From an uncultured Phycisphaerales bacterium (GTDB lineage Bacteria > Planctomycetota > Phycisphaerae > WQYP01): a stretch of 9,293 nucleotides of DNA. Under the pieces are notes generated by a model. It was not told the origin of the DNA and made no database searches. It saw only the letters and a list, made by a program, of their open reading frames with translations. Location: the NCBI GenBank assembly GCA_937901265.1, contig CALCHA010000217.1, forward strand, positions 1-9,293, written 5' to 3'. Below, piece after piece: positions 1-5,794 of this stretch. A program made the position numbers and the translations under genes. The stretch's first letter is position 1. Each line of letters begins with the position of its first letter.

Positions 1-740
1 GACATGGTGTAGAACTCGACGCCTACCTCCTTCGATCCGGCGGCGGCGAGGAAGGAGGGAGCCTTGTAGCTGCCGAAGCAGGTCTCGCCGTAGGCGAAAT
101 CGGAGATCAGCAGCACATTGTATTTCTTGGCCAAAGCGACGGCCTTGTCCCAGAAGTCGGCGTTGACGGTGATGGCCGACGGATTGTGGGGGTAGTTGAA
201 GATCACCAGCTTCGGCCGCGGCTGAAGGTTCTGCAGGTTGTGCTCGATCCGCGCCAGGAAGGCGTCATCGTTGCCCAGGGGAACCGACAACACGCTGCCC
301 CCGGCGAGGGTGACGGCGTACATGTGGATGGGGTAGGCGGGGTCGCCCACGATGACCGTGTCGCCGGCGGAAAGCAGGGCCAGCATCAGGTGAGAGAAGC
401 CCTCCTTCGAGCCGATGGTGGCGACGACTTCGGTATCGGGATCGAGCTCGACGCCGTAGCGGCGCTTGTACTTGAGGGCGACTTCGCGGCGCAGGTTGTA
501 GAGGCCGACGGAAACGCTGTAGCGATGGTTGCGCGCATCGCGTGAGGCCTCGGCAAGCTTGTCGAGGACGAACTCGGGGGAGGGGTCGATGGGATTGCCC
601 ATGCCCAGGTCGATGACGTCCGCACCGGCGCGGCGCTTCTGCGCCTTGAGGGCGTTGAGGCGAGCGAAGAGGTACGGGGGGAGCCGCCGGATGCGGGTGG
701 AGACGTCGATGGTAAAGGGATCGGAGGAGCCGCCAGCCAT
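1..740 (-). CDS. Class I/II PLP-dependent aminotransferase, AlaC/DapL-like (partial, 3' end outside window)
   Basis: Seen: an open minus-strand frame from ATG at 740, preceded by GAAAGG nine bases upstream, running off the left edge after 246 codons. Motifs in order: RRLPPYLF near residues 18-25, DLGMGNP 44-50, SKEG 111-114 (phosphate-binding loop), DPAYPIHMY 133-141 (aromatic residue stacking on the PLP ring), NYPHNPSA 182-189 (Asn contacting PLP) and DFAYG 214-218 (Asp to the pyridine nitrogen). The last complete codon is the Met of EFYTM; by family alignment the PLP-binding Lys would follow one Ser later, just outside the window. Known: this fold-type I subgroup includes glutamate-pyruvate aminotransferase AlaC and LL-diaminopimelate aminotransferase, cytosolic enzymes of alanine or lysine/cell-wall synthesis. 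The motif wording is closest to AlaC; substrate cannot be fixed from half a protein. It lies 41 bases past a strong terminator hairpin. Confidence 0.92.
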   Translation of the reverse strand, partial: MAGGSSDPFTIDVSTRIRRLPPYLFARLNALKAQKRRAGADVIDLGMGNPIDPSPEFVLDKLAEASRDARNHRYSVSVGLYNLRREVALKYKRRYGVELDPDTEVVATIGSKEGFSHLMLALLSAGDTVIVGDPAYPIHMYAVTLAGGSVLSVPLGNDDAFLARIEHNLQNLQPRPKLVIFNYPHNPSAITVNADFWDKAVALAKKYNVLLISDFAYGETCFGSYKAPSFLAAAGSKEVGVEFYTM

Positions 741-772
741 GGAAAGGACCTTTCAGGAAGGAAAAGCGAGAC

Positions 773-817
773 CAAAATAAACCGAGCCACCGGAACTTGC
801 GAGTTCCGGTGGCTCGG
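773..817 (-). terminator. Strong Rho-independent terminator of the SurA/PpiC-like gene
   Basis: Seen: arms CCGAGCCACCGGAACT (782-797) and its exact complement (802-817), 16 perfect base pairs closed by a 4-base loop. On the minus strand the hairpin is followed by the T-rich run TTTATTTTGG (781-772). The 3' arm starts 20 bases past the TAA of the gene ending at 838, so it terminates minus-strand transcription. The plus-strand side has no T run. It also sits only 41 bases before the aminotransferase start, so it could act as an attenuator for that gene. Confidence 0.92.
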
Positions 818-837
818 GATGGCGGAACTCGAGGAGG

Positions 838-1935
838 TTAACGGGGCGCGGGCGCGGGCGCGGCACCGGGCGAAGGCAGACCGACGGGCGCCGGTTCGCT
901 GGCCGCCTGGGTGGTGGCCTGCTGGGCCTGCTGCGCCTGAATCTGCGAGAAAAGGGTGGGGTCATTGACGGTGATATGGGCGGAAGCCCGCAGGAAGTTG
1001 AGGTGGTTGTTCATCCACTCCGTCTCTTTGATGTTGTAGACGAAATCGTGAATTTCCTTCTGGATGGTGGGGTTGTCCATCTTGGCGCTGGGGTCGGCAG
1101 CGTCTTTCTTCTGGAGATAGAGCAGCACCAGGCCGGGTTGATGGTTCGGGGCGGGGATGGCCGCGGAAAGTTCGCCGACTTTGAGATTGAAGGCGGCATC
1201 CCGGATCTGCGGGATCTGGTCGGCGTTCTTGGAGATGGTGAGGGACTGCACCGGAACGCCGATGGCCTGGTTGACCTCCAGGGGCTTTTTGCCCTGGGTG
1301 GTGATGAGGGTGCGAACCTTGTCGGCCGTGATCAGATCAGGGACGGAAATAAGGTCCACCTCCACCTTGGCGCCATAGCGGGCTTCGAAAGCCTGTTTCA
1401 GCTCGGCGTCATTGACCACGACGTGCCCCTTGGCCAGCAGCCGCAGGCCCGCGGCGCGCTGCACGCCCAGGGCGAATTCCGACTGCACCACGCCGCGCTG
1501 GGCCAGGGTCTGGTTCATGATGCGCCAACGCTGCTCGCGATCGGTGATCTGGTTGCCGGTGCTTTTGGTCTGCTGGGAGATGCCATCGAGGGTGCGGTCG
1601 ATCTCGGCCTGCACGGCTTTCTGAAACGTCTCGCCGGAGGTGGGAATGCCCGCCCCCGAGCAGGCCTGCTGGATGAGCACCCAGTCGCGGATTTCCTCAT
1701 AAACGCGCAGGCCCGAGACCTGCAGGAGCATCTCGTAGTAGGCCTTGTTGTTGATTTCGCGGTCGTTGATGACGGCCACCGGCTTGGTGAAGTCGGGTTC
1801 AAGAGCCGACCCGGGGGCCGGCGCCGCAGGCGTCGTGGTCGCTGCGCCGCCGGTTTGCGCGTAGGTGAAGGGTATGGCCGCGAAAACACCCGCGGCAAGG
1901 GCCAAAGCGATGGACGTTTTCTTGATGGGTTTCAC
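838..1935 (-). CDS. Secreted SurA/PpiC-like foldase or chaperone with a degenerate parvulin domain
   Basis: Seen: 365 codons starting with GTG at 1935, with AAAGGAG five bases upstream, ending in TAA. Residues 1-26 form a signal peptide (KPIKK n-region, Ala/Leu-rich core, TYA|Q cleavage). After a Pro/Ala linker, residues 52-65 (KPVAVINDREINNK) match the SurA N-terminal pattern, followed by a helical segment to about 175. VNDAELKQAFEARYG (174-188) resembles the pre-PPIase helix of PrsA/SurA, and AAFNLKVGELS (247-257) matches the end of a rotamase domain. The catalytic-type His positions are not kept: the usual ARHILV strand reads VDLISV and the final strand reads GLVLLYL. The tail (331-365) is Gln/Ala/Pro low complexity. 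Inferred: an envelope chaperone assisting folding of exported proteins, probably without isomerase activity. It has its own promoter (2040-2068) and terminator. Confidence 0.8.
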   Translation of the reverse strand: MKPIKKTSIALALAAGVFAAIPFTYAQTGGAATTTPAAPAPGSALEPDFTKPVAVINDREINNKAYYEMLLQVSGLRVYEEIRDWVLIQQACSGAGIPTSGETFQKAVQAEIDRTLDGISQQTKSTGNQITDREQRWRIMNQTLAQRGVVQSEFALGVQRAAGLRLLAKGHVVVNDAELKQAFEARYGAKVEVDLISVPDLITADKVRTLITTQGKKPLEVNQAIGVPVQSLTISKNADQIPQIRDAAFNLKVGELSAAIPAPNHQPGLVLLYLQKKDAADPSAKMDNPTIQKEIHDFVYNIKETEWMNNHLNFLRASAHITVNDPTLFSQIQAQQAQQATTQAASEPAPVGLPSPGAAPAPAPR

Positions 1936-2004
1936 CGACGCTCCTTTGCATGCATTTCCAAATGGCGCGGCCGGCCGGGCGGGGCGCCTGAGAGGGATAT
2001 CGGC

Positions 2005-2021
2005 CAGATGACGGGCATCTG
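2005..2021. repeat. Short inverted repeat in the divergent promoter region
   Basis: Seen: arms CAGATG (2005-2010) and CATCTG (2016-2021) around a 5-base centre. It falls about 12-30 bases downstream of the predicted start of the minus-strand SurA/PpiC-like transcript, inside its leader. It could be an operator half-site pair or a small leader hairpin; a 6-bp repeat can also be chance. Confidence 0.35.
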
Positions 2022-2039
2022 CTCAAGTCGAGACGGGGC

Positions 2040-2068
2040 ATTATTGCAAAAACTAACCACAGGGTAAA
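2040..2068 (-). promoter_or_regulatory. Sigma70-type promoter of the SurA/PpiC-like gene
   Basis: Seen on the minus strand: -35 TTTACC (2068-2063), a 17-base spacer and -10 AATAAT (2045-2040), with TG one base before the -10 box. It matches four of six and five of six consensus positions. Transcription would begin near 2033, giving a leader of roughly 98 bases that ends in the AAAGGAG ribosome site at 1947-1941. Confidence 0.6.
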
Positions 2069-2101
2069 CCGTCCAGCAACGCGAGGCCCGATAAAGGGCG
2101 G

Positions 2102-2131
2102 TTGGCGTTAGGCGGAGGGGTTTTGTATGCT
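2102..2131 (+). promoter_or_regulatory. Candidate promoter of the coiled-coil protein gene, placed for a leaderless mRNA
   Basis: Seen: TTGGCG (2102-2107), an 18-base spacer and TATGCT (2126-2131). The A of the in-frame ATG at 2140 lies nine bases past the box, which is where transcription would start. No ribosome-binding sequence lies between box and ATG. A GGAGGGG run at 2114-2120 is inside the spacer and would serve only the out-of-frame ATG at 2127. Confidence 0.45.
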
Positions 2132-2139
2132 CGCCACAG

Positions 2140-2775
2140 ATGCGATTATTGGCCGAGACATTTTTAGGAATGAGTGCCTCCCAGGTGGCGCTTTTGGGCA
2201 GCGGGGCAGCGCTCATCTATGCGCTGCGGCGCTGGCGGAAGATCGCGGCGGCCAAACAGCCGGCGGGCGGGGGCGACACCGGCGGACCGGCCCTGGCCGA
2301 GGCACCGCGGGCACCCTTGGCCGCGAGCATCGGCAGCAACAGCGGCGTGCCGCGGTCGGCGCTGAATGTCCGCGAACTGACCACCGAAGTGCAGGCGCTC
2401 CTGACGGAGGTCGAAGAAACGGCCCGCCGGGCGGCGGCGCAGGTGGACAACCGCTACCGCAAGCTCGAGCAGCTGGTGGTCGAGGCGGACGAGAAAATCA
2501 AGCGTCTCGAAGGCCTCCTCACCCAGGCCCCAGCGCCCGCCGTGGCGAGTCCTGTGCGCCCCGCCGAGCGACCCGCGGTGATGGGCGGGGCGGAGCTGCT
2601 CAACCGCCTGCGGCAGGAACGCGGAGCCCCGGCCCCCGCGGAAGACCCCGCGTACCGACCCATCTATCAACTCGCCGACGCCGGCCGCAACGCCCGCGAA
2701 ATTGCCCAGGAACTGGGCCGGCAGCCCGGCGAGGTGGAACTGATCCTGGCCCTTCGCGGGCGGTCACGGGTCTGA
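2140..2775 (+). CDS. Membrane-anchored coiled-coil protein with C-terminal HTH-like motif (DUF6115/DUF2802-like)
   Basis: Seen: 211 codons from ATG 2140 to TGA 2775. A single hydrophobic segment at residues 13-29 is followed by a basic stop (RRWRK), so the bulk should face the cytoplasm. Then come a Gly/Ala/Pro-rich linker (40-75), a charged heptad-like coiled coil (about 78-128), a second Pro/Ala linker, and a conserved-looking tail (174-206: [20 protein letters not shown] followed by [11 protein letters not shown]) that reads like a helix-turn-helix. This anchor, coil and tail layout resembles bacterial DUF6115 or DUF2802 proteins such as the Bacillus SwrB type, but I cannot confirm the family or name a function. 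A second ATG at 2170 (residue 11) would keep the membrane segment and is an alternative start; neither start has a well-spaced ribosome site. Third-position G/C bias supports this frame over the long overlapping one. It may be cotranscribed with the gene 49 bases downstream. Confidence 0.75.
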   Translation: MRLLAETFLGMSASQVALLGSGAALIYALRRWRKIAAAKQPAGGGDTGGPALAEAPRAPLAASIGSNSGVPRSALNVRELTTEVQALLTEVEETARRAAAQVDNRYRKLEQLVVEADEKIKRLEGLLTQAPAPAVASPVRPAERPAVMGGAELLNRLRQERGAPAPAEDPAYRPIYQLADAGRNAREIAQELGRQPGEVELILALRGRSRV

Positions 2776-2824
2776 TCGTCGCCGCTCTGACAAGCACCAC
2801 GCTGACAAAAAAAGGGAATCACCG

Positions 2825-3295
2825 ATGCCCACGAAAAAACCTGCCGCCGCAAAACCCGCCAAGGCATCCGCCGCCTTCACCGACGAAGAAAAGGCGGCCA
2901 TGAAGGAGTATGCCGCGGAACGCAAAGCCGCCGCCCGCCGCGGCCCCAGCGCCAGCAAAGCCGACGGCGAAGCGGACCTGCTCGCCAAGATCACCGCCAT
3001 GGCGCAACCCGATCGCAGCATGGCCCAATCCCTGCACGCCCTCATGCAGGCCATCGCCCCTCAGCTCGCCCCCCGCACCTGGTATGGCATGCCCGCTTAC
3101 GCCAACGACGAGGGGCAGGTCGTCTGCTTCTTCCAAAGCTCGCAGAAGTTCAAAACCCGCTACTGCACCCTGGGCTTCAGCGACAAGGCCCATCTCGACG
3201 AAGGCTCCCTCTGGCCCACCGCCTTCGCACTCACGGAGTGGACCCCCGCCGCGGAAACGCGCATCAAGGCGCTGGTGAAGAAGGCAGCGGGCTGA
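2825..3295 (+). CDS. DUF1801 (YdhG/YjbR/CyaY-like) domain protein
   Basis: Seen: 156 codons from ATG 2825, with AAAGGGAA ending seven bases upstream, to TGA 3295. An Ala/Lys-rich start (1-18) leads into [17 protein letters not shown] (19-35), then a compact domain with WYGMPAYA (about 81-88), a VVCFF strand, [19 protein letters not shown] (about 103-121), [11 protein letters not shown] and a closing amphipathic helix. This succession is the signature of small soluble DUF1801 proteins. Known: the fold resembles the frataxin/CyaY and YjbR groups, and some members are labelled putative iron chaperones; no biochemical role is firmly established. It follows the coiled-coil gene after 49 bases on the same strand and converges on thiL. 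Length is typical and the reading frame is intact. Confidence 0.85.
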   Translation: MPTKKPAAAKPAKASAAFTDEEKAAMKEYAAERKAAARRGPSASKADGEADLLAKITAMAQPDRSMAQSLHALMQAIAPQLAPRTWYGMPAYANDEGQVVCFFQSSQKFKTRYCTLGFSDKAHLDEGSLWPTAFALTEWTPAAETRIKALVKKAAG

Positions 3296-3312
3296 GCCAC
3301 GCCCGCTCCCTG

Positions 3313-3332
3313 GGCGCCGTTCACCGGGCGCC
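3313..3332. terminator. Weak hairpin between the convergent DUF1801 and thiL genes
   Basis: Seen: two copies of the self-complementary GGCGCC (3313-3318 and 3327-3332) separated by eight bases, able to form a 6-bp all-GC stem in the 39-base gap. There is no T run on either strand, so intrinsic termination is doubtful. Confidence 0.25.
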
Positions 3333-3334
3333 GC

Positions 3335-4279
3335 TCACTGGTGCTCCCACCCGCCGCGCGGCCAGCGGTGCCGCCCGCCGCCGGCATCGACCAGCGACAG
3401 CCCCTTGGCCGCCTCCACCACCGTTCCGATCGCCGTCACCGGCACCTGCGTGAGGTTCACGATCGCCGGCACCGCCTCGGGATCCATCGCGAACAGCAGC
3501 TCATAATCCTCCCCATCGACCAGCCCATGCAGGCCCGCCGGCATCCCATCTTTCTCCGCCAGCCGCCAGGCGTCCTCATGCAGGGGCAAACGGGCGGTGT
3601 GAATTTCGGCTCCCACATGGGAAGCGGCGCAGAGCCGCGGGACGTCGGCGGCCAGGCCGTCGGAGAGGTCCATCATCGCGTGGAGCCCCTCCCCCGCCGC
3701 GCGCACCAGCCGCTGCGCCAACTCCATCCGGGGCGTAAAATCCAGATGCCTCCCCAGGATCGATCCACCCAGCGCCCCGGAGACAAACAGCGTGTCGCCC
3801 ACCTTCGCCCCGCTGCGCCGGATCGCCCGGCCACCGGGAGGCAGCTTGCCCAGCGCCGAGACGACGATCACCAGCCGCCCCTCCCATAGCGATGTGTCGC
3901 CGCCCACGACCGGACAATCGAAACGTGCGGCGGCGTCGCGGCAGGCGACGAACAGGTCCTGGGCGAAAGCTTCCCCGCTGCCCCTGCCTTCGCGTGGGAG
4001 CGCGACGCTGAGCATCACCCCCGCCGGGAGACAGGCCATCGCGGCGCAATCGGAGAGGCAGCGATTGACGGCCTTGCGTCCGACCTGTGCGGCCGAGTGT
4101 AGCGCCAGGTCAAAATGCACGCCATCGAGGCACTGGTCCGTTTTCAGCAGGGCCAGCGCCTCGCCGGCAGGTCCGCAAATAAGCCGCACGGCGCCCATGT
4201 CGTCGCCCACGGGGATGGGGACGTCGGGATGGGACGGCACGCCGTCGTAAATGAACCGTAAAAAATCATTTTCGCGCAT
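3335..4279 (-). CDS. thiL: Thiamine-monophosphate kinase
   Basis: Phosphorylates thiamine monophosphate with ATP to thiamine diphosphate, the last step of cofactor synthesis, in the cytosol. Seen: 314 residues, close to the family's usual length, with GDDMGAV at 25-31, KTDQCLDGVHF 46-56 (Mg/substrate loop), RKAVNRCLSDCAAMA 68-82, GGDTS 126-130, RSGAKVGDTLFVSGALGGS 155-173, MDLSDGLAAD 203-212 and DGEDYELLF 255-263, in the ThiL/AIR-synthase order. Start: ATG 4279 matches the usual ThiL N-terminus; the frame stays open upstream to 4486 but that part reads as junk. Oddities: the usual SDxAAMG has Ala-Cys after Met, VEGVHF is LDGVHF, and the Gly before GEDYE is Asp. These are mostly conservative, so I still call ThiL; another member of the superfamily is less likely. 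There is no ribosome site in range, but a -10 box lies seven bases before the ATG. Confidence 0.9.
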   Translation of the reverse strand: MRENDFLRFIYDGVPSHPDVPIPVGDDMGAVRLICGPAGEALALLKTDQCLDGVHFDLALHSAAQVGRKAVNRCLSDCAAMACLPAGVMLSVALPREGRGSGEAFAQDLFVACRDAAARFDCPVVGGDTSLWEGRLVIVVSALGKLPPGGRAIRRSGAKVGDTLFVSGALGGSILGRHLDFTPRMELAQRLVRAAGEGLHAMMDLSDGLAADVPRLCAASHVGAEIHTARLPLHEDAWRLAEKDGMPAGLHGLVDGEDYELLFAMDPEAVPAIVNLTQVPVTAIGTVVEAAKGLSLVDAGGGRHRWPRGGWEHQ

Positions 4280-4286
4280 GGTGCAA

Positions 4287-4292
4287 AGTATA
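4287..4292 (-). promoter_or_regulatory. -10 box of thiL, placed for a leaderless mRNA
   Basis: Seen on the minus strand: TATACT (4292-4287), seven bases TTGCACC, then the thiL ATG. The match to TATAAT is five of six. No recognisable -35 hexamer lies 16-18 bases upstream. AAGGGG (4299-4294) is 14 bases from the ATG, too far for a normal ribosome site and upstream of the likely transcript start. Confidence 0.5.
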
Positions 4293-4314
4293 GCCCCTTG
4301 GATGCATTTTGGGA

Positions 4315-4344
4315 TTGTGCGGCCGGCATGCGGGATGGTAAGGT
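4315..4344 (+). promoter_or_regulatory. Weak candidate promoter for the HEAT-repeat protein gene
   Basis: Seen: TTGTGC (4315-4320), 18 bases, TAAGGT (4339-4344), about 55 bases before ATG 4399. Both hexamers are poor matches. The intergenic space to the divergent thiL is only 119 bases, so the plus-strand promoter must lie here or inside thiL. Confidence 0.3.
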
Positions 4345-4398
4345 ACGCACGCACATCCAGTCGTCGTTTGAAGTTGAGCCGCCAGAAGGGGAGATGCC

Positions 4399-5544
4399 AT
4401 GTTGTGGATTCTGCTGTGGTTGCGCCGCTACGAAAAGCGTTACAACGAGACCCCTTACTACGCGCGCAAGCCAGGACGCACGCCACTGGAAATGTTGGGG
4501 ATTGTGTTTGCCGTCTTCCTTCTTTTGTTCTTCATCGTGTTCATTGGGGTGGCAGTCACTGTCAATGGAATCAAGCACAACAATCTTGCGGGCCGCGGCG
4601 CTTCAGGCAATCGCTCCTTCTCCCCCCCGTCGCTGATGCCTGCCGCCCATGCTGCGATCAATCGACGGCCGATGCCTCCCCCGGCACCGGCGCCGGCGTG
4701 GCAGAATCCCACGGGCAGTGTCGCCGCGCGCAACTCGGGAGCAAACGGACCGGAGGTCGCCAGCGCCGCGCCCGCGAGGGCCCGGTTCCAGCCGCCGGCG
4801 CCTGCCTTTGTGCCGCCCTCCTCCGGCGATACCCCGATCGCCGCCCCGCCGCTGAAATCGACGGCCTTTGCGCCTCCTCCGCCGCCCGACGCCGGCGACG
4901 CGGTGCCGACGCTCGCCGCGACGCCCGCTGTCCCTGCCGTGCCCATCCCCGACAATCCCACGCCCGATTCCGTCGCCGATGCCGCAGCGCGACTGGCCAT
5001 TCCCGATTGGTCCACGCGCTATCACAGCGTCGCCTGGCTCTCTGATCGCAAGCCCACGGCCGCGGACCGCACGCGGGTCGTGCCGGCGCTGCTCGCGCTG
5101 CTGGATGACGATCAGGAGGTGGTGCGGACCGGCGCGGCGATCTGCCTGCGGAACTGGGCCGACAGCAGCTCGACGGCCGCCATTGCAGCGAAGTTGCCCA
5201 CCAGTGCCGGCGAGACGCGCACCACGCTGCTGGCCCTGGCCGGGCAGATCAAAACGCCCGCCCTCGCCGACGCCGTCGCCACCCTGATGGCCGACGCCAA
5301 AGGGCGCCCCGCGGCGCGGCGGACGCTCATGGACATGGGCCCGGTCGCTGAAAAAGCGGCCGTCGGGCTGCTCAAGAGCGAGGACCCTGCCGTGCGTCAC
5401 GACGCCTGCTTCATCCTGCAGAGCGTCGGCACGAAGGCCAGCCTCACCGAGCTGCGGCCCCTGACAAGAGTGCTGGAAAAAGACCCCGCCGTGAAAAGCG
5501 CCGCCGGTCTGGCCATCGACGCCATCAACGCACGCGGGAAATAA
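4399..5544 (+). CDS. Single-pass membrane protein with proline-rich linker and C-terminal HEAT-like repeats
   Basis: Seen: 381 codons from ATG 4399, with AAGGGGAG ending five bases before it, to TAA. A short basic N-terminus (RRYEKRYNE, 9-17) precedes one strong membrane helix (about 32-55: LGIVFAVFLLLFFIVFIGVA). By the positive-inside rule the remainder would lie outside the cytoplasm. Residues about 70-190 are Pro/Ala-rich, apparently disordered, with runs such as PPPAPAPA and APPPPP. From about 192 to the end there are helical-pair repeats of HEAT/PBS-lyase type, for example VVPALLALLDDDQEVVRTGA (227-246) and AVGLLKSEDPAVRHDACFIL (321-340). Such repeats usually bind partner proteins; no catalytic motif is visible. 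Function unknown: a scaffold is the most I would infer. It stands alone on its strand, divergent from thiL and convergent with the mutS cluster. Confidence 0.82.
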   Translation: MLWILLWLRRYEKRYNETPYYARKPGRTPLEMLGIVFAVFLLLFFIVFIGVAVTVNGIKHNNLAGRGASGNRSFSPPSLMPAAHAAINRRPMPPPAPAPAWQNPTGSVAARNSGANGPEVASAAPARARFQPPAPAFVPPSSGDTPIAAPPLKSTAFAPPPPPDAGDAVPTLAATPAVPAVPIPDNPTPDSVADAAARLAIPDWSTRYHSVAWLSDRKPTAADRTRVVPALLALLDDDQEVVRTGAAICLRNWADSSSTAAIAAKLPTSAGETRTTLLALAGQIKTPALADAVATLMADAKGRPAARRTLMDMGPVAEKAAVGLLKSEDPAVRHDACFILQSVGTKASLTELRPLTRVLEKDPAVKSAAGLAIDAINARGK

Positions 5545-5590
5545 GGGTGGTGCGAAGAGGCGCAGCGTGACGTGGCGTGGGGGGATCGGC

Positions 5591-5612
5591 GTCGCGCACA
5601 AGCGTGCACGAC
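5591..5612 (-). terminator. Hairpin ending the mutS-metallopeptidase cluster
   Basis: Seen on the minus strand: GTCGTGCAC, loop GCTT, GTGCGCGAC, giving nine pairs (one G-U) 20 bases after the TAG at 5633. There is no T run after it, so it may be a Rho-assisted or processing hairpin. On the plus strand, after the HEAT-repeat gene, the same structure has one C-A mismatch. Confidence 0.45.
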
Positions 5613-5632
5613 GGCAGGGAATGGAGGGAACG

Positions 5633-5794
5633 CTACTCGGTGGAATCGAGGCGTTCGAAAATCGTTAACACCTGCTCCACGCGCTTGCCGTTCTTGAACA
5701 CGTCGGAGCGCGGAATCGATGATTTCGCGGTGCGCTTTTTCCGAGCCGGGGCCATGGGTTTCTGCTTGCGTGTCGGCTTGGCTTGAATGGTCAT
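5633..5794 (-). CDS. Small basic protein (53 aa) translationally coupled to the metallopeptidase
   Basis: Seen: minus-strand ATG at 5794 to TAG at 5633. The ATG overlaps the TGA of the upstream metallopeptidase gene as ATGA, the classic coupling arrangement, with GAGAGG about ten bases before it. The product begins MTIQAKPTRKQKPMAPARKK and has a very basic N-terminal half (seven Lys/Arg among the first 20 residues) and a more ordinary C-terminal part with SDVFKNGKRVEQVLTIFERL (30-49), which could form a helix. No family recognised, no membrane segment or Cys. The four-base overlap and intact frame argue that it is real; its length makes chance possible. Inferred: made in step with the peptidase, possibly a partner or inhibitor, but nothing in the sequence proves this. 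Confidence 0.55.
   Translation of the reverse strand: MTIQAKPTRKQKPMAPARKKRTAKSSIPRSDVFKNGKRVEQVLTIFERLDSTE

Noticed and set aside
976..2067. Plus-strand open frame of 363 codons opposite the SurA/PpiC-like gene
   Set aside because: Antisense shadow: the minus-strand frame has a signal peptide, ribosome site, promoter and terminator.
2127..2903. Plus-strand open frame of 258 codons with a good ribosome site (GGAGGGG)
   Set aside because: It overlaps two genes with recognisable products in other frames, has an Arg/Gly/Pro-rich composition typical of shifted high-GC frames, and no domain pattern.
4280..4486. N-terminal extension of the thiL frame
   Set aside because: The extra 69 residues have no similarity to ThiL and overlap the divergent promoter region and the start of the HEAT-repeat gene.
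4603..5601. Minus-strand open frame of 332 codons opposite the HEAT-repeat gene
   Set aside because: Arg/Gly-rich antisense shadow; the plus-strand frame has a membrane helix, repeats and a well-spaced ribosome site.
5577..5786. Plus-strand open frame of 69 codons between the convergent genes
   Set aside because: It is antisense to the 53-codon gene and has no visible ribosome site; the ATGA-coupled minus-strand frame explains the region better.
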